64,000 nt of DNA from Thalassospira lucentensis (GTDB taxonomy: Bacteria > Pseudomonadota > Alphaproteobacteria > Rhodospirillales > Thalassospiraceae), in contig NZ_CP136684.1 of NCBI RefSeq assembly GCF_032921865.1, positions 69,501-133,500 of the forward strand, given 5' to 3'. The number at the start of each line of letters is the position of its first letter. Position 1 is the stretch's first letter. This document shows positions 28,465-36,862 of this stretch, piece by piece. The notes beneath the pieces were generated by a model. The model saw nothing but the letters and a program-made list of their open reading frames with translations. It was not told the DNA's origin and did no database searches. A program made the position numbers and the translations under genes.

Positions 28465-29709
28465 ATGAGCCGCCGAACCGATCACGATACTCCGCGCCAA
28501 CCGTCCCAGATTGCCATTCTGCGCTTTCTGCGTATCCATGGCCCGGCCGCACGGATCGATATTGGTAATGCCACCGGTTTAAGCCCGGCAACCGTCACCT
28601 CGCTGACCGCTGATCTGATTGCGCAGGGGCTGGTCAAGGAAACCCAGGGCACACCAAACGGCACAAATGGCAATGGCGGCCAAAGTGCTACACGTGGCCG
28701 CCCCAAGGTTCTGCTTGATCTTGTTCCCTCTGCGGCCAGTGTGATTGGTGTCAAACTGACCATCAATCTTGTTGAAATCGCGTTGGGCAATTTCAAGGGC
28801 GAGATTGAACGCAGCATCCAGCACAGCATCAATACCCGCGATCTTGATGAAACATCGCTGGTGACGACACTTTGCGATCTGATTGATCATTTCATTACCG
28901 ATAACCGCGATATCGCGCCAAACCCGCCCATCGGGATCGGCATCGCCATACAGGGTGTCGCCGACAGCAACAGCGGCGAAATTATCTGGTCACCAGCCCT
29001 TCGCAATCGTCACATCGCGATTACCAAACCGTTACGCGAACGCTTTGGCGGGATTGTCCAGATGTCAAACGATGCCAACTGTATTGCGACCGCAATTACC
29101 CAGAATAACGATCTTGGCGGCAATGGCGATTTTGCCGTGATCATGCTGGGCTATGGTGTCGGTATGGGGCTTGTCCTGAACGGGGCGGTCTATAACGGGC
29201 ATTTTGGTGCAGCCGCCGAATTTGGGCATATGAAATACCAACCCGACGGGCCGCTTTGCAATTGCGGGCGACGCGGCTGTATTGAAGCCTATATCGGGGA
29301 TTACGCCATTTTGCGTGATGCCAGCGGCCTTATTGACCTGCCCGATCCCAACAGTCTGCATCCCAGTGAAAAACAGATGATGGATCTGGTCAGACGGGCA
29401 CGTGACGGCCACGACGACCTTGCCGATCTATTCCGCCACGCCGGAAAGGTACTGGGATATGGCATTGCCAATCTGATCGCCCTTCTGGGACCTGAACGCA
29501 TCCTGATTACCGGTTCCGGCGCACGCGCCTATGATTTGATGGAACCCGAAATCGAACGCGGCCTTCGCGAGGCACAGGTGCCGGAACTGCGCAACGGACC
29601 AAAGATCATCCACCTGCCCTGGGATAAGGATCTGGCGTTGCAGGGCGCAATCGGCCAAAGCCTTTTGCGCCATGACGAAAGCATGTTCGCCAATCCACCG
29701 GCAAACTGA
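28465..29709 (+). CDS. ROK-family transcriptional repressor, XylR-like
   Basis: A 414-residue regulator: N-terminal winged helix (about 12-70, RIDIGNATGLSPATVTSLTADLIAQGLV), a Gly/Asn-rich insert (NGTNGNGGQ) and a ROK sugar-kinase-like domain with VIMLGYGVGMGLVLNGAVYNG and the zinc motif CNCGRRGCIEAY (about 271-282). Ligand would be the free sugar imported by XylFGH. Located 105 bp downstream of xylX in the same direction; the TTTTTAAT-N6-ATTAAAAA repeat before xylF is the best candidate target. Confidence 0.9.
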   Translation: MSRRTDHDTPRQPSQIAILRFLRIHGPAARIDIGNATGLSPATVTSLTADLIAQGLVKETQGTPNGTNGNGGQSATRGRPKVLLDLVPSAASVIGVKLTINLVEIALGNFKGEIERSIQHSINTRDLDETSLVTTLCDLIDHFITDNRDIAPNPPIGIGIAIQGVADSNSGEIIWSPALRNRHIAITKPLRERFGGIVQMSNDANCIATAITQNNDLGGNGDFAVIMLGYGVGMGLVLNGAVYNGHFGAAAEFGHMKYQPDGPLCNCGRRGCIEAYIGDYAILRDASGLIDLPDPNSLHPSEKQMMDLVRRARDGHDDLADLFRHAGKVLGYGIANLIALLGPERILITGSGARAYDLMEPEIERGLREAQVPELRNGPKIIHLPWDKDLALQGAIGQSLLRHDESMFANPPAN

Positions 29710-29739
29710 CCGGATCACTTGGCTAGACCCGAAATGCAA

Positions 29740-29765
29740 AAAGCCGCCCGAAACAGGGCGGCTTT
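29740..29765. terminator. Bidirectional terminator between ROK gene and RraA-like gene
   Basis: AAAGCCGCCC / GGGCGGCTTT, a 10-bp perfect stem with a 6-nt loop, between convergent genes. Confidence 0.92.
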
Positions 29766-29793
29766 ACGCAGTATTCAGCAAAGCATAACGGGA

Positions 29794-30519
29794 TCAGCGA
29801 CCCGTTTTTTTGCGCCATGCCTCATAATTGGCTTTGGTTTCGTCCTTGGTCGCCGGATAAAGGCCGATGATCGGCTTACCTGCCAGGACTTCTTCAAAAA
29901 CGAAGTCCTCGAAGCTTTCCATGCCTGCGCATTCCTCAGCCAGCTCGTCGGCAAGATGGGCCGGAATGACAACAACGCCATCCTTATCCCCAACCAGAAC
30001 ATCCCCCGGGAAAACCGGCGCATCGCCACACCCGATCGGGACGTTAAGGTCATAAGCCTCGTGCAGGGTCAGGTTGGTCGGCGCCGACGGGCGGTTGTGA
30101 TAGGCATGGATATCAAGTTTACCAATGCCTTCGGCATCACGGAAACCACCATCGGTGACGATACCGACAACGCCGCGCTTCATCAGGCGGGTCACGAGGA
30201 TCGATCCGGCAGACGCCGCACGCGCGTCCTTGCGGCTATCCATCACCAGAACATGACCGGCCGGGCATTGTTCGACCGCAATACGTTGCGGATGGTTTGG
30301 ATCGCGGAAAACCTCGATCGGGTTGCGGTCTTCGCGGGCCGGGATATAACGCAGGGTATAGGCCTGCCCGACCATATTCTCGCCTTTTGGCGCAACCGGG
30401 CCGACATCCTGAATAAACTGATTGCGCAGGCCACGTTTGAAAAGGGCCGTGCAAAGCGAGGCCGTGCTGACTTTCTTAAGCTTCTCGCGCGTTGCGTCGC
30501 CAAGGACATAATCGCTCAT
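29794..30519 (-). CDS. RraA family protein (aldolase/decarboxylase-like)
   Basis: A 241-residue cytoplasmic protein of the RraA/4-hydroxy-4-methyl-2-oxoglutarate aldolase family, a trimeric fold with members that cleave or decarboxylate 2-oxo acids and others that inhibit RNase E. The aldolase-type active-site motif is present: GSILVTRLMKRGVVGIVTDGGFRD (Arg and Asp of R-x-x-x-D, about 120-140) and VFPGDVLVGDKDGVVVIP. ACGGAGTTCATATA precedes ATG 30519. It is the last gene of the arabonate-type operon, after the semialdehyde dehydrogenase; metabolic function fits better than RNA regulation, but the reaction is unknown. Confidence 0.85.
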   Translation of the reverse strand: MSDYVLGDATREKLKKVSTASLCTALFKRGLRNQFIQDVGPVAPKGENMVGQAYTLRYIPAREDRNPIEVFRDPNHPQRIAVEQCPAGHVLVMDSRKDARAASAGSILVTRLMKRGVVGIVTDGGFRDAEGIGKLDIHAYHNRPSAPTNLTLHEAYDLNVPIGCGDAPVFPGDVLVGDKDGVVVIPAHLADELAEECAGMESFEDFVFEEVLAGKPIIGLYPATKDETKANYEAWRKKTGR

Positions 30520-30578
30520 TATATGAACTCCGTAGGTGCGCCGGGGCGCGATCACCCCGGCAAATCAATAAAATGCGA

Positions 30579-32093
30579 TCAGGCCAGATCAGCCGGCAGG
30601 ACATCGGTGGGGATGTTCTGATAGCAAACCGGACGCAGGAAGCGACGGATCGACATGGTGCCAACCGATGTCGCCCCGAAATTCGTCGATGCCGGGTATG
30701 GTCCGCCATGCACCATGGTGTCGGAAACCTCGACCCCGGTCGGGAAACCATTGGCCAGAATACGCCCCGCCTTGCGTTCCAAAATCGGCAGCAACGAACG
30801 CGCATCCGCCGCATCCCCGCCATCCATATGGATCGTGCAGGTCAGCTGACCTTCAAGCGCCCTGGCAATCGCCTGCATTTCGGCAATGTTCTTCACCCGG
30901 ACAACAAGCCCAAGCGGGCCAAACACTTCCTCGCCCAGCACATGATTGGCCAGCCAGTTTTCACCAGTGGTTTCAAACAGATACGGCGTCGCATTGCGAA
31001 GATCACATGACGTGGTCAGGACTTCCTTCACACCCGATGTCGCGGCAATGCGTTTCGCACCGCTGCGATAGGCATCGGCTATGCCATCGGTCAGCATGGT
31101 CTGGGCTGCCACGTCGCCTAGGCCCGCCCTGGCGGTTTCGACAAACGCATCGGCATCCGGCCCGTCAAGGACAACCGCAATCCCCGGATTGGTGCAGAAC
31201 TGCCCTGCCCCCATGGTCAGCGATCCGACCCAGCCCTTGGCGAGTTCTTCGGTGCGCGCGCTCATGGCCTTGGGCAGCAGGAACATCGGGTTGACCGAGC
31301 CCAACTCGCCAAAGAACGGGATCGGCTCCGGACGCTGCGCGCACAGATCGAACAACGCACGACCACCGCCCAGCGACCCAGTAAAGCCGACCGCCTTGAT
31401 CAGCGGATGCTGCACAAGGCTCTGGCCGACATCGCGCTTGCCACCCTGAATAAGGCTGAACACACCGGGATGAATGCCACATGCCTTGACCGCAACATCA
31501 ATCGCCTGTGCGACAATCTCACCGGTTCCCGGATGGGCCGAATGGCCCTTGACCACGACCGGGCAGCCAGCCGCAAGGGCGGCGGCGGTATCACCACCAG
31601 CGACCGAGAATGCCAGTGGGAAGTTGGACGCACCGAACACCGCCACCGGGCCAATCGGGCGCTGCATCAAACGCAGGTCCGGGCGCGGCAGGGGTGCGCG
31701 ATCCGGAAGCGCTTCGTCATGACGGCGGTCAAGATAATCACCGGCAAGGATATGGCTGGCAAACAGGCGAAGCTGGCCGACGGTACGACCAAGCTCGCCA
31801 TTCAGACGTGCCTCCGGAAGGCCGGTTTCCTGGGTGCCGATTTCGGTGATTTCCGCACCGCGGGCATCGATCTCGTCGGCAATTTTATTGAGGAACTTCG
31901 CGCGTTCTTCACGTGTGGAATAGCCATAGGACCAGAATGCTTCCTCGGCGGCCTTGGCGGCCTGATCGACCATGGCCGGGGTGCCGACCGGGAAAGTATT
32001 GGCCGGACCATGGGCCGGTTCGGACTGGAAGGTCTGCTCGCCTGCGACCCATTCGCCGGCAATCAGGTGTTTTCCTGTCAGTTTATAGGACAT
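30579..32093 (-). CDS. 2-oxoglutarate semialdehyde dehydrogenase (KGSADH, type III-like)
   Basis: A 504-residue NAD(P)-dependent aldehyde dehydrogenase that oxidises 2-oxoglutarate semialdehyde to 2-oxoglutarate, the last step shared by the pentose and hexuronate oxidative routes. Seen: RPIGPVAVFGASNFPLAFSVAGGDTAAALAAGCPVVVKGH (N/K catalytic residues), GFTGSLGGGRAL, FFGELGSVNP (catalytic Glu, about 267) and MGAGQFCTNPG (catalytic Cys, about 300). The family of proline/asparagine-rich KGSADH III proteins of about 500-530 aa fits best. GCAAAGGAGGCACCA gives a strong start. Order in the operon is IlvD-type dehydratase, DHDPS-fold dehydratase, this gene, RraA. Confidence 0.92.
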   Translation of the reverse strand: MSYKLTGKHLIAGEWVAGEQTFQSEPAHGPANTFPVGTPAMVDQAAKAAEEAFWSYGYSTREERAKFLNKIADEIDARGAEITEIGTQETGLPEARLNGELGRTVGQLRLFASHILAGDYLDRRHDEALPDRAPLPRPDLRLMQRPIGPVAVFGASNFPLAFSVAGGDTAAALAAGCPVVVKGHSAHPGTGEIVAQAIDVAVKACGIHPGVFSLIQGGKRDVGQSLVQHPLIKAVGFTGSLGGGRALFDLCAQRPEPIPFFGELGSVNPMFLLPKAMSARTEELAKGWVGSLTMGAGQFCTNPGIAVVLDGPDADAFVETARAGLGDVAAQTMLTDGIADAYRSGAKRIAATSGVKEVLTTSCDLRNATPYLFETTGENWLANHVLGEEVFGPLGLVVRVKNIAEMQAIARALEGQLTCTIHMDGGDAADARSLLPILERKAGRILANGFPTGVEVSDTMVHGGPYPASTNFGATSVGTMSIRRFLRPVCYQNIPTDVLPADLA

Positions 32094-32126
32094 TGGTGCC
32101 TCCTTTGCGCTGGGATATCCCGGCGC

Positions 32127-33038
32127 TTATTTCACAAGTCTGTTTTCGCGCATGAAACCGACAAGCTTGTCATGCTGCGCAGGCGTCAGTGGCCAGGCTG
32201 ATGGCGGACGCGTCGGACCGCAATCATTGCCCAGAAGCTGCAACGCGGATTTAACTCCGGTCACATTGGTACCATTCATTTCCTCGGCCCGGACATCTTC
32301 AAATGCCCGCATTTCCGAAATCAGTTTGCGGGCGGTTTCGTAATCGCCGCCTTCAAGGGCCGCATGGATCGCCATCGAACGTTCCGGCCACACATTGATC
32401 AGACCCGACGTAAAGCCACGCGCGCCCACCGCATAGAAAGTCGGCGCCCACACTTCGGCCAAACCACCAACCCATACGATATCGGGATCGCAGGCTGAAA
32501 TCGCCTCGGCCAGCTTCATCGGATTTGGCGTCGCCCATTTGACACCGGCAACACCTTCAACAGCGCATAGATCGGCAATCGCCTTGGTGCCAATCGTATC
32601 GTTGCGAAGATACAGCATCATCGGCAAACCATCCGATGCATCGGCAATGCGTTTAAGATAGTCGACAACACCACGCGGCGCGACAAAGGGATCTGGTGGC
32701 TGATGGATCATAAGCGCTTCGGCACCGGCCTCTGCCGATGCCTTTGCCAGTGCAACCGCATCACGAATGCCGCGACCAACCCCGGCCAGCATCGGCGCAC
32801 GACCGTCAAGCATTTCGGCAACCGATCTGGTCATGGTAATGGCCTCGTCCGTGGTCAGGGCATAAAATTCGCCGGTATTGCCGTTTACGACCGGGAAATG
32901 AACCCCCGCAGTCAGCGCACGGTCAATAATCGGCGAAAGCTTTTTCGGCGCAACATCGCCATTTTCATCATAAGGCGTCACAAGAATGCCGGAAATACCG
33001 GACAGCACGCCACGCAAATCGGCTTTGGAAAGTGCCAT
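32127..33038 (-). CDS. DHDPS/NAL-family dehydratase, probable 2-keto-3-deoxypentonate (L-KDA) dehydratase
   Basis: A 303-residue class I enzyme of the dihydrodipicolinate synthase fold. GILVTPYDENGDV, the VVNGNTGEFYALT motif (GTGE replaced by NTGE, about 50-62), the Tyr in MMLYLRND (about 143) and Schiff-base Lys in GVAGVKWATPNP (about 170) are visible. Position between an arabonate-type dehydratase and the semialdehyde dehydrogenase strongly suggests conversion of L-2-keto-3-deoxyarabonate to 2-oxoglutarate semialdehyde. Paralogue kdgD at 3.5-4.4 kb acts on the hexuronate intermediate. Confidence 0.87.
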   Translation of the reverse strand: MALSKADLRGVLSGISGILVTPYDENGDVAPKKLSPIIDRALTAGVHFPVVNGNTGEFYALTTDEAITMTRSVAEMLDGRAPMLAGVGRGIRDAVALAKASAEAGAEALMIHQPPDPFVAPRGVVDYLKRIADASDGLPMMLYLRNDTIGTKAIADLCAVEGVAGVKWATPNPMKLAEAISACDPDIVWVGGLAEVWAPTFYAVGARGFTSGLINVWPERSMAIHAALEGGDYETARKLISEMRAFEDVRAEEMNGTNVTGVKSALQLLGNDCGPTRPPSAWPLTPAQHDKLVGFMRENRLVK

Positions 33039-33116
33039 TGGTCAAAGTCCCTGAATTCTGTTGGCGATGGCGCGATGGGCGCACCACCTGTCTGTCATCA
33101 GTCGATCATCACCGGA

Positions 33117-34862
33117 TCAGAAGATATCCGGCTCGCCCGCGGTTTTGCCGAAATCGGGCGATAGGAAGTCGAAATCGCAACCTTCGTTTGCCTGGGTGAC
33201 GTGCTTGCCAAACATCCAGCCATAACCGCGCTGATAGCGATCCTCGGGCTTTTGCCATGCCGCACGACGACGTTCGAGTTCGCCTTCATCCACCAGCATG
33301 TCCAGACGACGGTTATCAAGATCAAGATTGACGATATCGCCCGTTTTCAAAAGTGCCAGCGGCCCACCGATATAGCTTTCAGGTGCAACATGAAGCACAC
33401 AGGCCCCATAAGACGTGCCCGACATACGGGCATCCGAAATACGCAGCATGTCACGATGCCCCTGCTTGATCAGCGCCTTGGGAATTGGCAGCATCCCCCA
33501 CTCGGGGAAACCTGGCCCGCCAAGCGGCCCGGCATTGCGCAGAACCATCACATGGTCGGGCGTGATATCAAGATTTTCATCATCAACCGCTTTTTTCATT
33601 TCCGGATAGCTGTCAAACACCAAGGCAGGACCCTGATGATTGCGGAACCGTTCATCACAGGCAGCCGGTTTGATCACCGCCCCGTCCGGGCACAGATTGC
33701 CACGCAGAACCGCAAGTGATCCTTCGTGATAGACCGGGTTGGACAGCGGACGAATGACATCGTCATTATAGACAGTCGCACCCTCAAGCGTTTCGCCGAG
33801 AGTCTTGCCGGTAACGGTCGTAACGCTTGTATCAAGCTTGTCGCCAAGCTCCGCCATAAGCGCGCGCAAACCACCAGCATAGAAGAAATCTTCCATCAGG
33901 TAATCGCCCTTGCCTGACGGGCGGATATTGGCAATCAGCGGCGTGGTGCGGCCAAGTGCGTCAAGGTCATCAAGATCAAGCTTGATGCTGGCCCGGCGCG
34001 CCATCGCCAGAAGATGCACCACCGCATTGGTCGAACAGCCGGTTGCCATGGCAACAACAGCAGAGTTACGAACCGATGCCGGGGTAACGATTTTTTCGGG
34101 CGTCAGATCTTCCCAGACCATATCAACGATGCGGCGGCCACACTGGGTCGACATGCGGATATGACCGGCATCCGGTGCCGGGATCGACGATGCGCCGGGA
34201 AGGCAAAGCCCCATGGCTTCGGCAATCGCGGTCATGGTCGATGCGGTGCCCATGGTCATGCAGTGACCATAGGAACGTGCAATGCCGCCTTCGACACCCA
34301 CCCATTCCTCGTCACTGATGTTACCCGCACGGCGTTCATCCCAGTATTTCCAGGCATCCGACCCGGAACCAAGGATTTTACCGGCATAGTTGCCGCGCAG
34401 CATCGGCCCGGCCGGAAGATAGATCATCGGCACACCGGCTGAAATCGCCCCCATGACAAGACCCGGCGTCGTTTTATCGCAACCGCCCATTAGAACCACA
34501 CCATCCAGCGGGTGGGAGCGGATCATTTCTTCCGTTTCCATCGCCAGCAGGTTGCGATACAGCATCGAGGTCGGCTTGGTGAAAGATTCATCAACCGAAA
34601 TCGCCGGAAGTTCGACCGGGAAACCACCCGCCTGATGCACGCCCTTTTTGACATCACCGGAACGTTCACGGAAATGCGCGTGACACGGGTTAAGTTCCGA
34701 CCAGGTATTCAGAATTCCGATGACCGGACGACCGGTCCAGTCTTCCGGATCAAGGCCCATCTGCATCAGGCGCGAACGATGCCCGAACGAACGCAAGTCG
34801 TCGGGCGCAAACCAGCGCGCGCTTCTGAGATCTTCGGCAGATTTTTTTTGCTTTTCGGACAT
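33117..34862 (-). CDS. IlvD/Edd family sugar-acid dehydratase, L-arabonate/xylonate type
   Basis: A 581-residue [2Fe-2S]-type dehydratase that converts a pentonate to 2-keto-3-deoxypentonate. Cluster Cys candidates are NPCHAHFRER (near 55), MGGCDKTTPG (near 123) and YGHCMTMGTASTM (near 196); TGCSTNAVVHLLAMARRASI and DARMSGTSYGACVLHVAPES (catalytic-site Ser region, about 475-495) are also typical of L-arabinonate dehydratases. GGGAGGAACGCC precedes ATG 34862. First gene of a four-gene operon with the DHDPS-fold dehydratase, KGSADH and RraA protein. Compared with the 721-aa relative at 20.7 kb this one has the normal length. Confidence 0.92.
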   Translation of the reverse strand: MSEKQKKSAEDLRSARWFAPDDLRSFGHRSRLMQMGLDPEDWTGRPVIGILNTWSELNPCHAHFRERSGDVKKGVHQAGGFPVELPAISVDESFTKPTSMLYRNLLAMETEEMIRSHPLDGVVLMGGCDKTTPGLVMGAISAGVPMIYLPAGPMLRGNYAGKILGSGSDAWKYWDERRAGNISDEEWVGVEGGIARSYGHCMTMGTASTMTAIAEAMGLCLPGASSIPAPDAGHIRMSTQCGRRIVDMVWEDLTPEKIVTPASVRNSAVVAMATGCSTNAVVHLLAMARRASIKLDLDDLDALGRTTPLIANIRPSGKGDYLMEDFFYAGGLRALMAELGDKLDTSVTTVTGKTLGETLEGATVYNDDVIRPLSNPVYHEGSLAVLRGNLCPDGAVIKPAACDERFRNHQGPALVFDSYPEMKKAVDDENLDITPDHVMVLRNAGPLGGPGFPEWGMLPIPKALIKQGHRDMLRISDARMSGTSYGACVLHVAPESYIGGPLALLKTGDIVNLDLDNRRLDMLVDEGELERRRAAWQKPEDRYQRGYGWMFGKHVTQANEGCDFDFLSPDFGKTAGEPDIF

Positions 34863-34946
34863 GGCGTTCCTCCCGTGTATCCACCCTGTCGGTTGACTAT
34901 GCACATGCAGAACCGACAGGACAATGCGATTTCGTTTATGATTCAA

Positions 34947-34975
34947 TGTATGCGCATACACAATACCGTTGTCAA
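34947..34975 (-). promoter_or_regulatory. Promoter of the arabonate operon with LacI-type operator
   Basis: On the minus strand a perfect -35 TTGACA (34975-34970) is followed by the 14-bp perfect palindrome TGTATGCGCATACA (34960-34947), which fills the spacer and overlaps the -10 position (CATACA or TACATT). A central CG pair is typical of LacI-family operators, and a LacI-type gene lies at 38.5 kb. Confidence 0.65.
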
Positions 34976-35034
34976 GTTATCTTACATGTATTTTACCAGA
35001 TGAAGCTTAGAGAAAAAGACCAAAGATTCCGGGA

Positions 35035-35081
35035 TTGACAGAAGTTAAATCGACTTGTATGAAATTATGTATGCGCTTTCA
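35035..35081 (+). promoter_or_regulatory. Promoter of the TCT transporter operon with LacI-type operator
   Basis: TTGACA (35035-35040), 17-nt spacer, TATGAA (35058-35063), then TGTATGCGCTTTCA (35068-35081), matching 12 of 14 bases of the palindrome at 34947-34960. The operator would sit at the transcription start. Remaining 126 bp up to the start codon show no further obvious signal. Confidence 0.6.
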
Positions 35082-35207
35082 TATCTCCTGAAAATTTACA
35101 GGTGACAATAACAAGAACAAGCAAAGTGCTGCCCTCGGGAACCACCCCGACCGGGCTGTTACGGGCAAGGAGCCCACGATCAGGAACGTGTCATTCGGGA
35201 GGAAACA

Positions 35208-36254
35208 ATGACCGGACTTTTCAAAACCCTAGCAACCGCAGCCGGTTTGGCTGCCATGGTTGCAACACCGATTCTCGCCAGCGCATCGGAACTGCCAGGC
35301 AATGTCCGCATGGTAATCGGTTCCAAATCGACCGGTGGCGACACCTATCAGAACAGCGCGATCATCGCCGAAGCGCTCTCCAAAAAACTCGATATCAATG
35401 TCAAGGTTGATGCGGTCGGCGCCAGCGAAGCTTTCAAGGCGCTGGAACGTGACAGTCGCGGCACCACGATCATGATTTTCCATGATCAATCCTATCTTGC
35501 GCATCTGTATGGCGTTCGCGGTTACGACGACATCTTTGAAAACTTCAAGGTCGGCCCGACCGTCGCAATCAACCCGGGCAATGCGTATCTCGTTGCTAAA
35601 AATTCGCCGCTGCAATCCATGGAAGACGTGATTGCCGCTGCCGCCGCCGGACAGCGTGTCCGCGTTGCCATTCAGGCCGGTGGTGTTTCGGAAATCGGTT
35701 TCTCGGCACTTAAGAACGCCGTGAAAATCCAGCATCCGGGTGCCGAGGAAAACATCGTTCCGGTCAATACCGGTTCCCAGGCCGATAAAAACCAGCTGCT
35801 GTTTGATGGTCAGGCTGACGTGATCAATGGCTCGGTCCAGGCCAACGAACAGTTCACCCAGCTTCCGGAAGACGACCAGAAAGCCATGCGCTTCATCTGG
35901 CTAACCGCCCGCGAAGAAACCATCGCACAGGCAAACCCGGAAGGCATGGGAGACACGACGCGTGACGAACTTCTTGCATTCACCACCCCGAATGTCAGCG
36001 TCACAATGGACGGCGAAAAGGATTTCACCTTCGACAAGGAATTCTTCCTGCTGTTCAACAAGGACATGGATCCGGAACAGATTGCCACGATCGACAAGGC
36101 TCTGACCGAAATCTTTGCTGCGGGCGAGATTCAGGAAACCCAAAAGGCATCCTTCTTTATCCCGAACTTCAAACCGTCGGCAGAAGCCACGGAATATCTG
36201 AAGGCAAAGCGTGAAGATTACCGTCACATCATCGACGCAATCGCCACGAACTAA
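35208..36254 (+). CDS. Tripartite tricarboxylate transporter substrate-binding protein (TctC family)
   Basis: A 348-residue periplasmic binding protein. Signal peptide covers about residues 1-25 (ATAAGLAAMVATPILASASE region). The Bug/TctC fold is indicated by VRMVIGSKSTGGDTYQNSAIIAEALSKKL, AFKALERDSRGTTIMIFHDQ, NAYLVAKNSPLQSMEDVIAAAAAG, and the GG loop AIQAGGVSEIGFSALK. GGAGGAAACA precedes ATG 35208. Substrates of such systems are carboxylates; given the divergent arabonate-degradation operon and shared LacI-type sites, a sugar acid such as arabonate or xylonate is a reasonable guess, not proved by sequence. Confidence 0.88.
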   Translation: MTGLFKTLATAAGLAAMVATPILASASELPGNVRMVIGSKSTGGDTYQNSAIIAEALSKKLDINVKVDAVGASEAFKALERDSRGTTIMIFHDQSYLAHLYGVRGYDDIFENFKVGPTVAINPGNAYLVAKNSPLQSMEDVIAAAAAGQRVRVAIQAGGVSEIGFSALKNAVKIQHPGAEENIVPVNTGSQADKNQLLFDGQADVINGSVQANEQFTQLPEDDQKAMRFIWLTAREETIAQANPEGMGDTTRDELLAFTTPNVSVTMDGEKDFTFDKEFFLLFNKDMDPEQIATIDKALTEIFAAGEIQETQKASFFIPNFKPSAEATEYLKAKREDYRHIIDAIATN

Positions 36255-36263
36255 GACCATCAT

Positions 36264-36289
36264 CCGGCCCGGACATTGTTTCGGGCCGG
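36264..36289 (+). terminator. Intercistronic hairpin after the TCT binding-protein gene
   Basis: CCGGCCCG / CGGGCCGG, an 8-bp perfect stem with a 10-nt loop followed by TTT, sits 9 nt after the stop. Same layout as the hairpin after the TRAP binding-protein gene; probably raises binding-protein output over the permeases. Confidence 0.65.
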
Positions 36290-36397
36290 TTTCGCCTGCC
36301 CTGCCCGGCCAGAAACACCGAACCTAATCGGAATTTCGCATTTTGCCGCAGCTGTCCCAACATGGATGGAAAGACAGGCGAAATAAGGAGGCGTCCC

Positions 36398-36823
36398 ATG
36401 TCCCAAGACTCCCTGCTTGGTGTGTCGATCAATTTCGATACATCACACACCGTTTTCCCGACCATCATTGCCGTCATCCTAGGCATCCTTTTTGTTGCCA
36501 TCCTTGTGACGCGCGGCAAGACCATGCTGGTCGCGGTTGGCAATGGCCCTTGGTGGCCTGTTGGCATAGACCATATGCGGTTTTTCGGAACGATTGCCGG
36601 AACCGTCGTCTATTTTCTGGCGATGCCTGCGGTTGGTGATCTGTTTCCCAATACCGGCCTTGGATTTTACCTGTGCTCGATCCCGTATCTGTTTGGCATG
36701 AGCGTGCTGTATCTGCATGAACGTGGGCGCAAACAGCTTTTGATCGCGGGACTGAATGCGATCATCGCGCCGAGCCTTGTCTGGTACATCCTGTCCGAAC
36801 TTTTCAATATCTCGCTGCCATAG
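36398..36823 (+). CDS. Tripartite tricarboxylate transporter small subunit (TctB family)
   Basis: A 141-residue membrane protein with four predicted hydrophobic segments (about 18-38, 58-78, 85-102, 115-138), the usual topology of TctB, the small permease partner of TctA. Sequence similarity within this family is low, so the call rests largely on size, topology and position between a TctC and a TctA gene. AAGGAGGCGTCCC marks ATG 36398 as the start; an ATG at 36362 in frame lacks a ribosome site. Confidence 0.85.
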   Translation: MSQDSLLGVSINFDTSHTVFPTIIAVILGILFVAILVTRGKTMLVAVGNGPWWPVGIDHMRFFGTIAGTVVYFLAMPAVGDLFPNTGLGFYLCSIPYLFGMSVLYLHERGRKQLLIAGLNAIIAPSLVWYILSELFNISLP

Positions 36824-36862
36824 GTCCTGAACCAAGGCGCGGATTGACCCAAGAGATTTATC

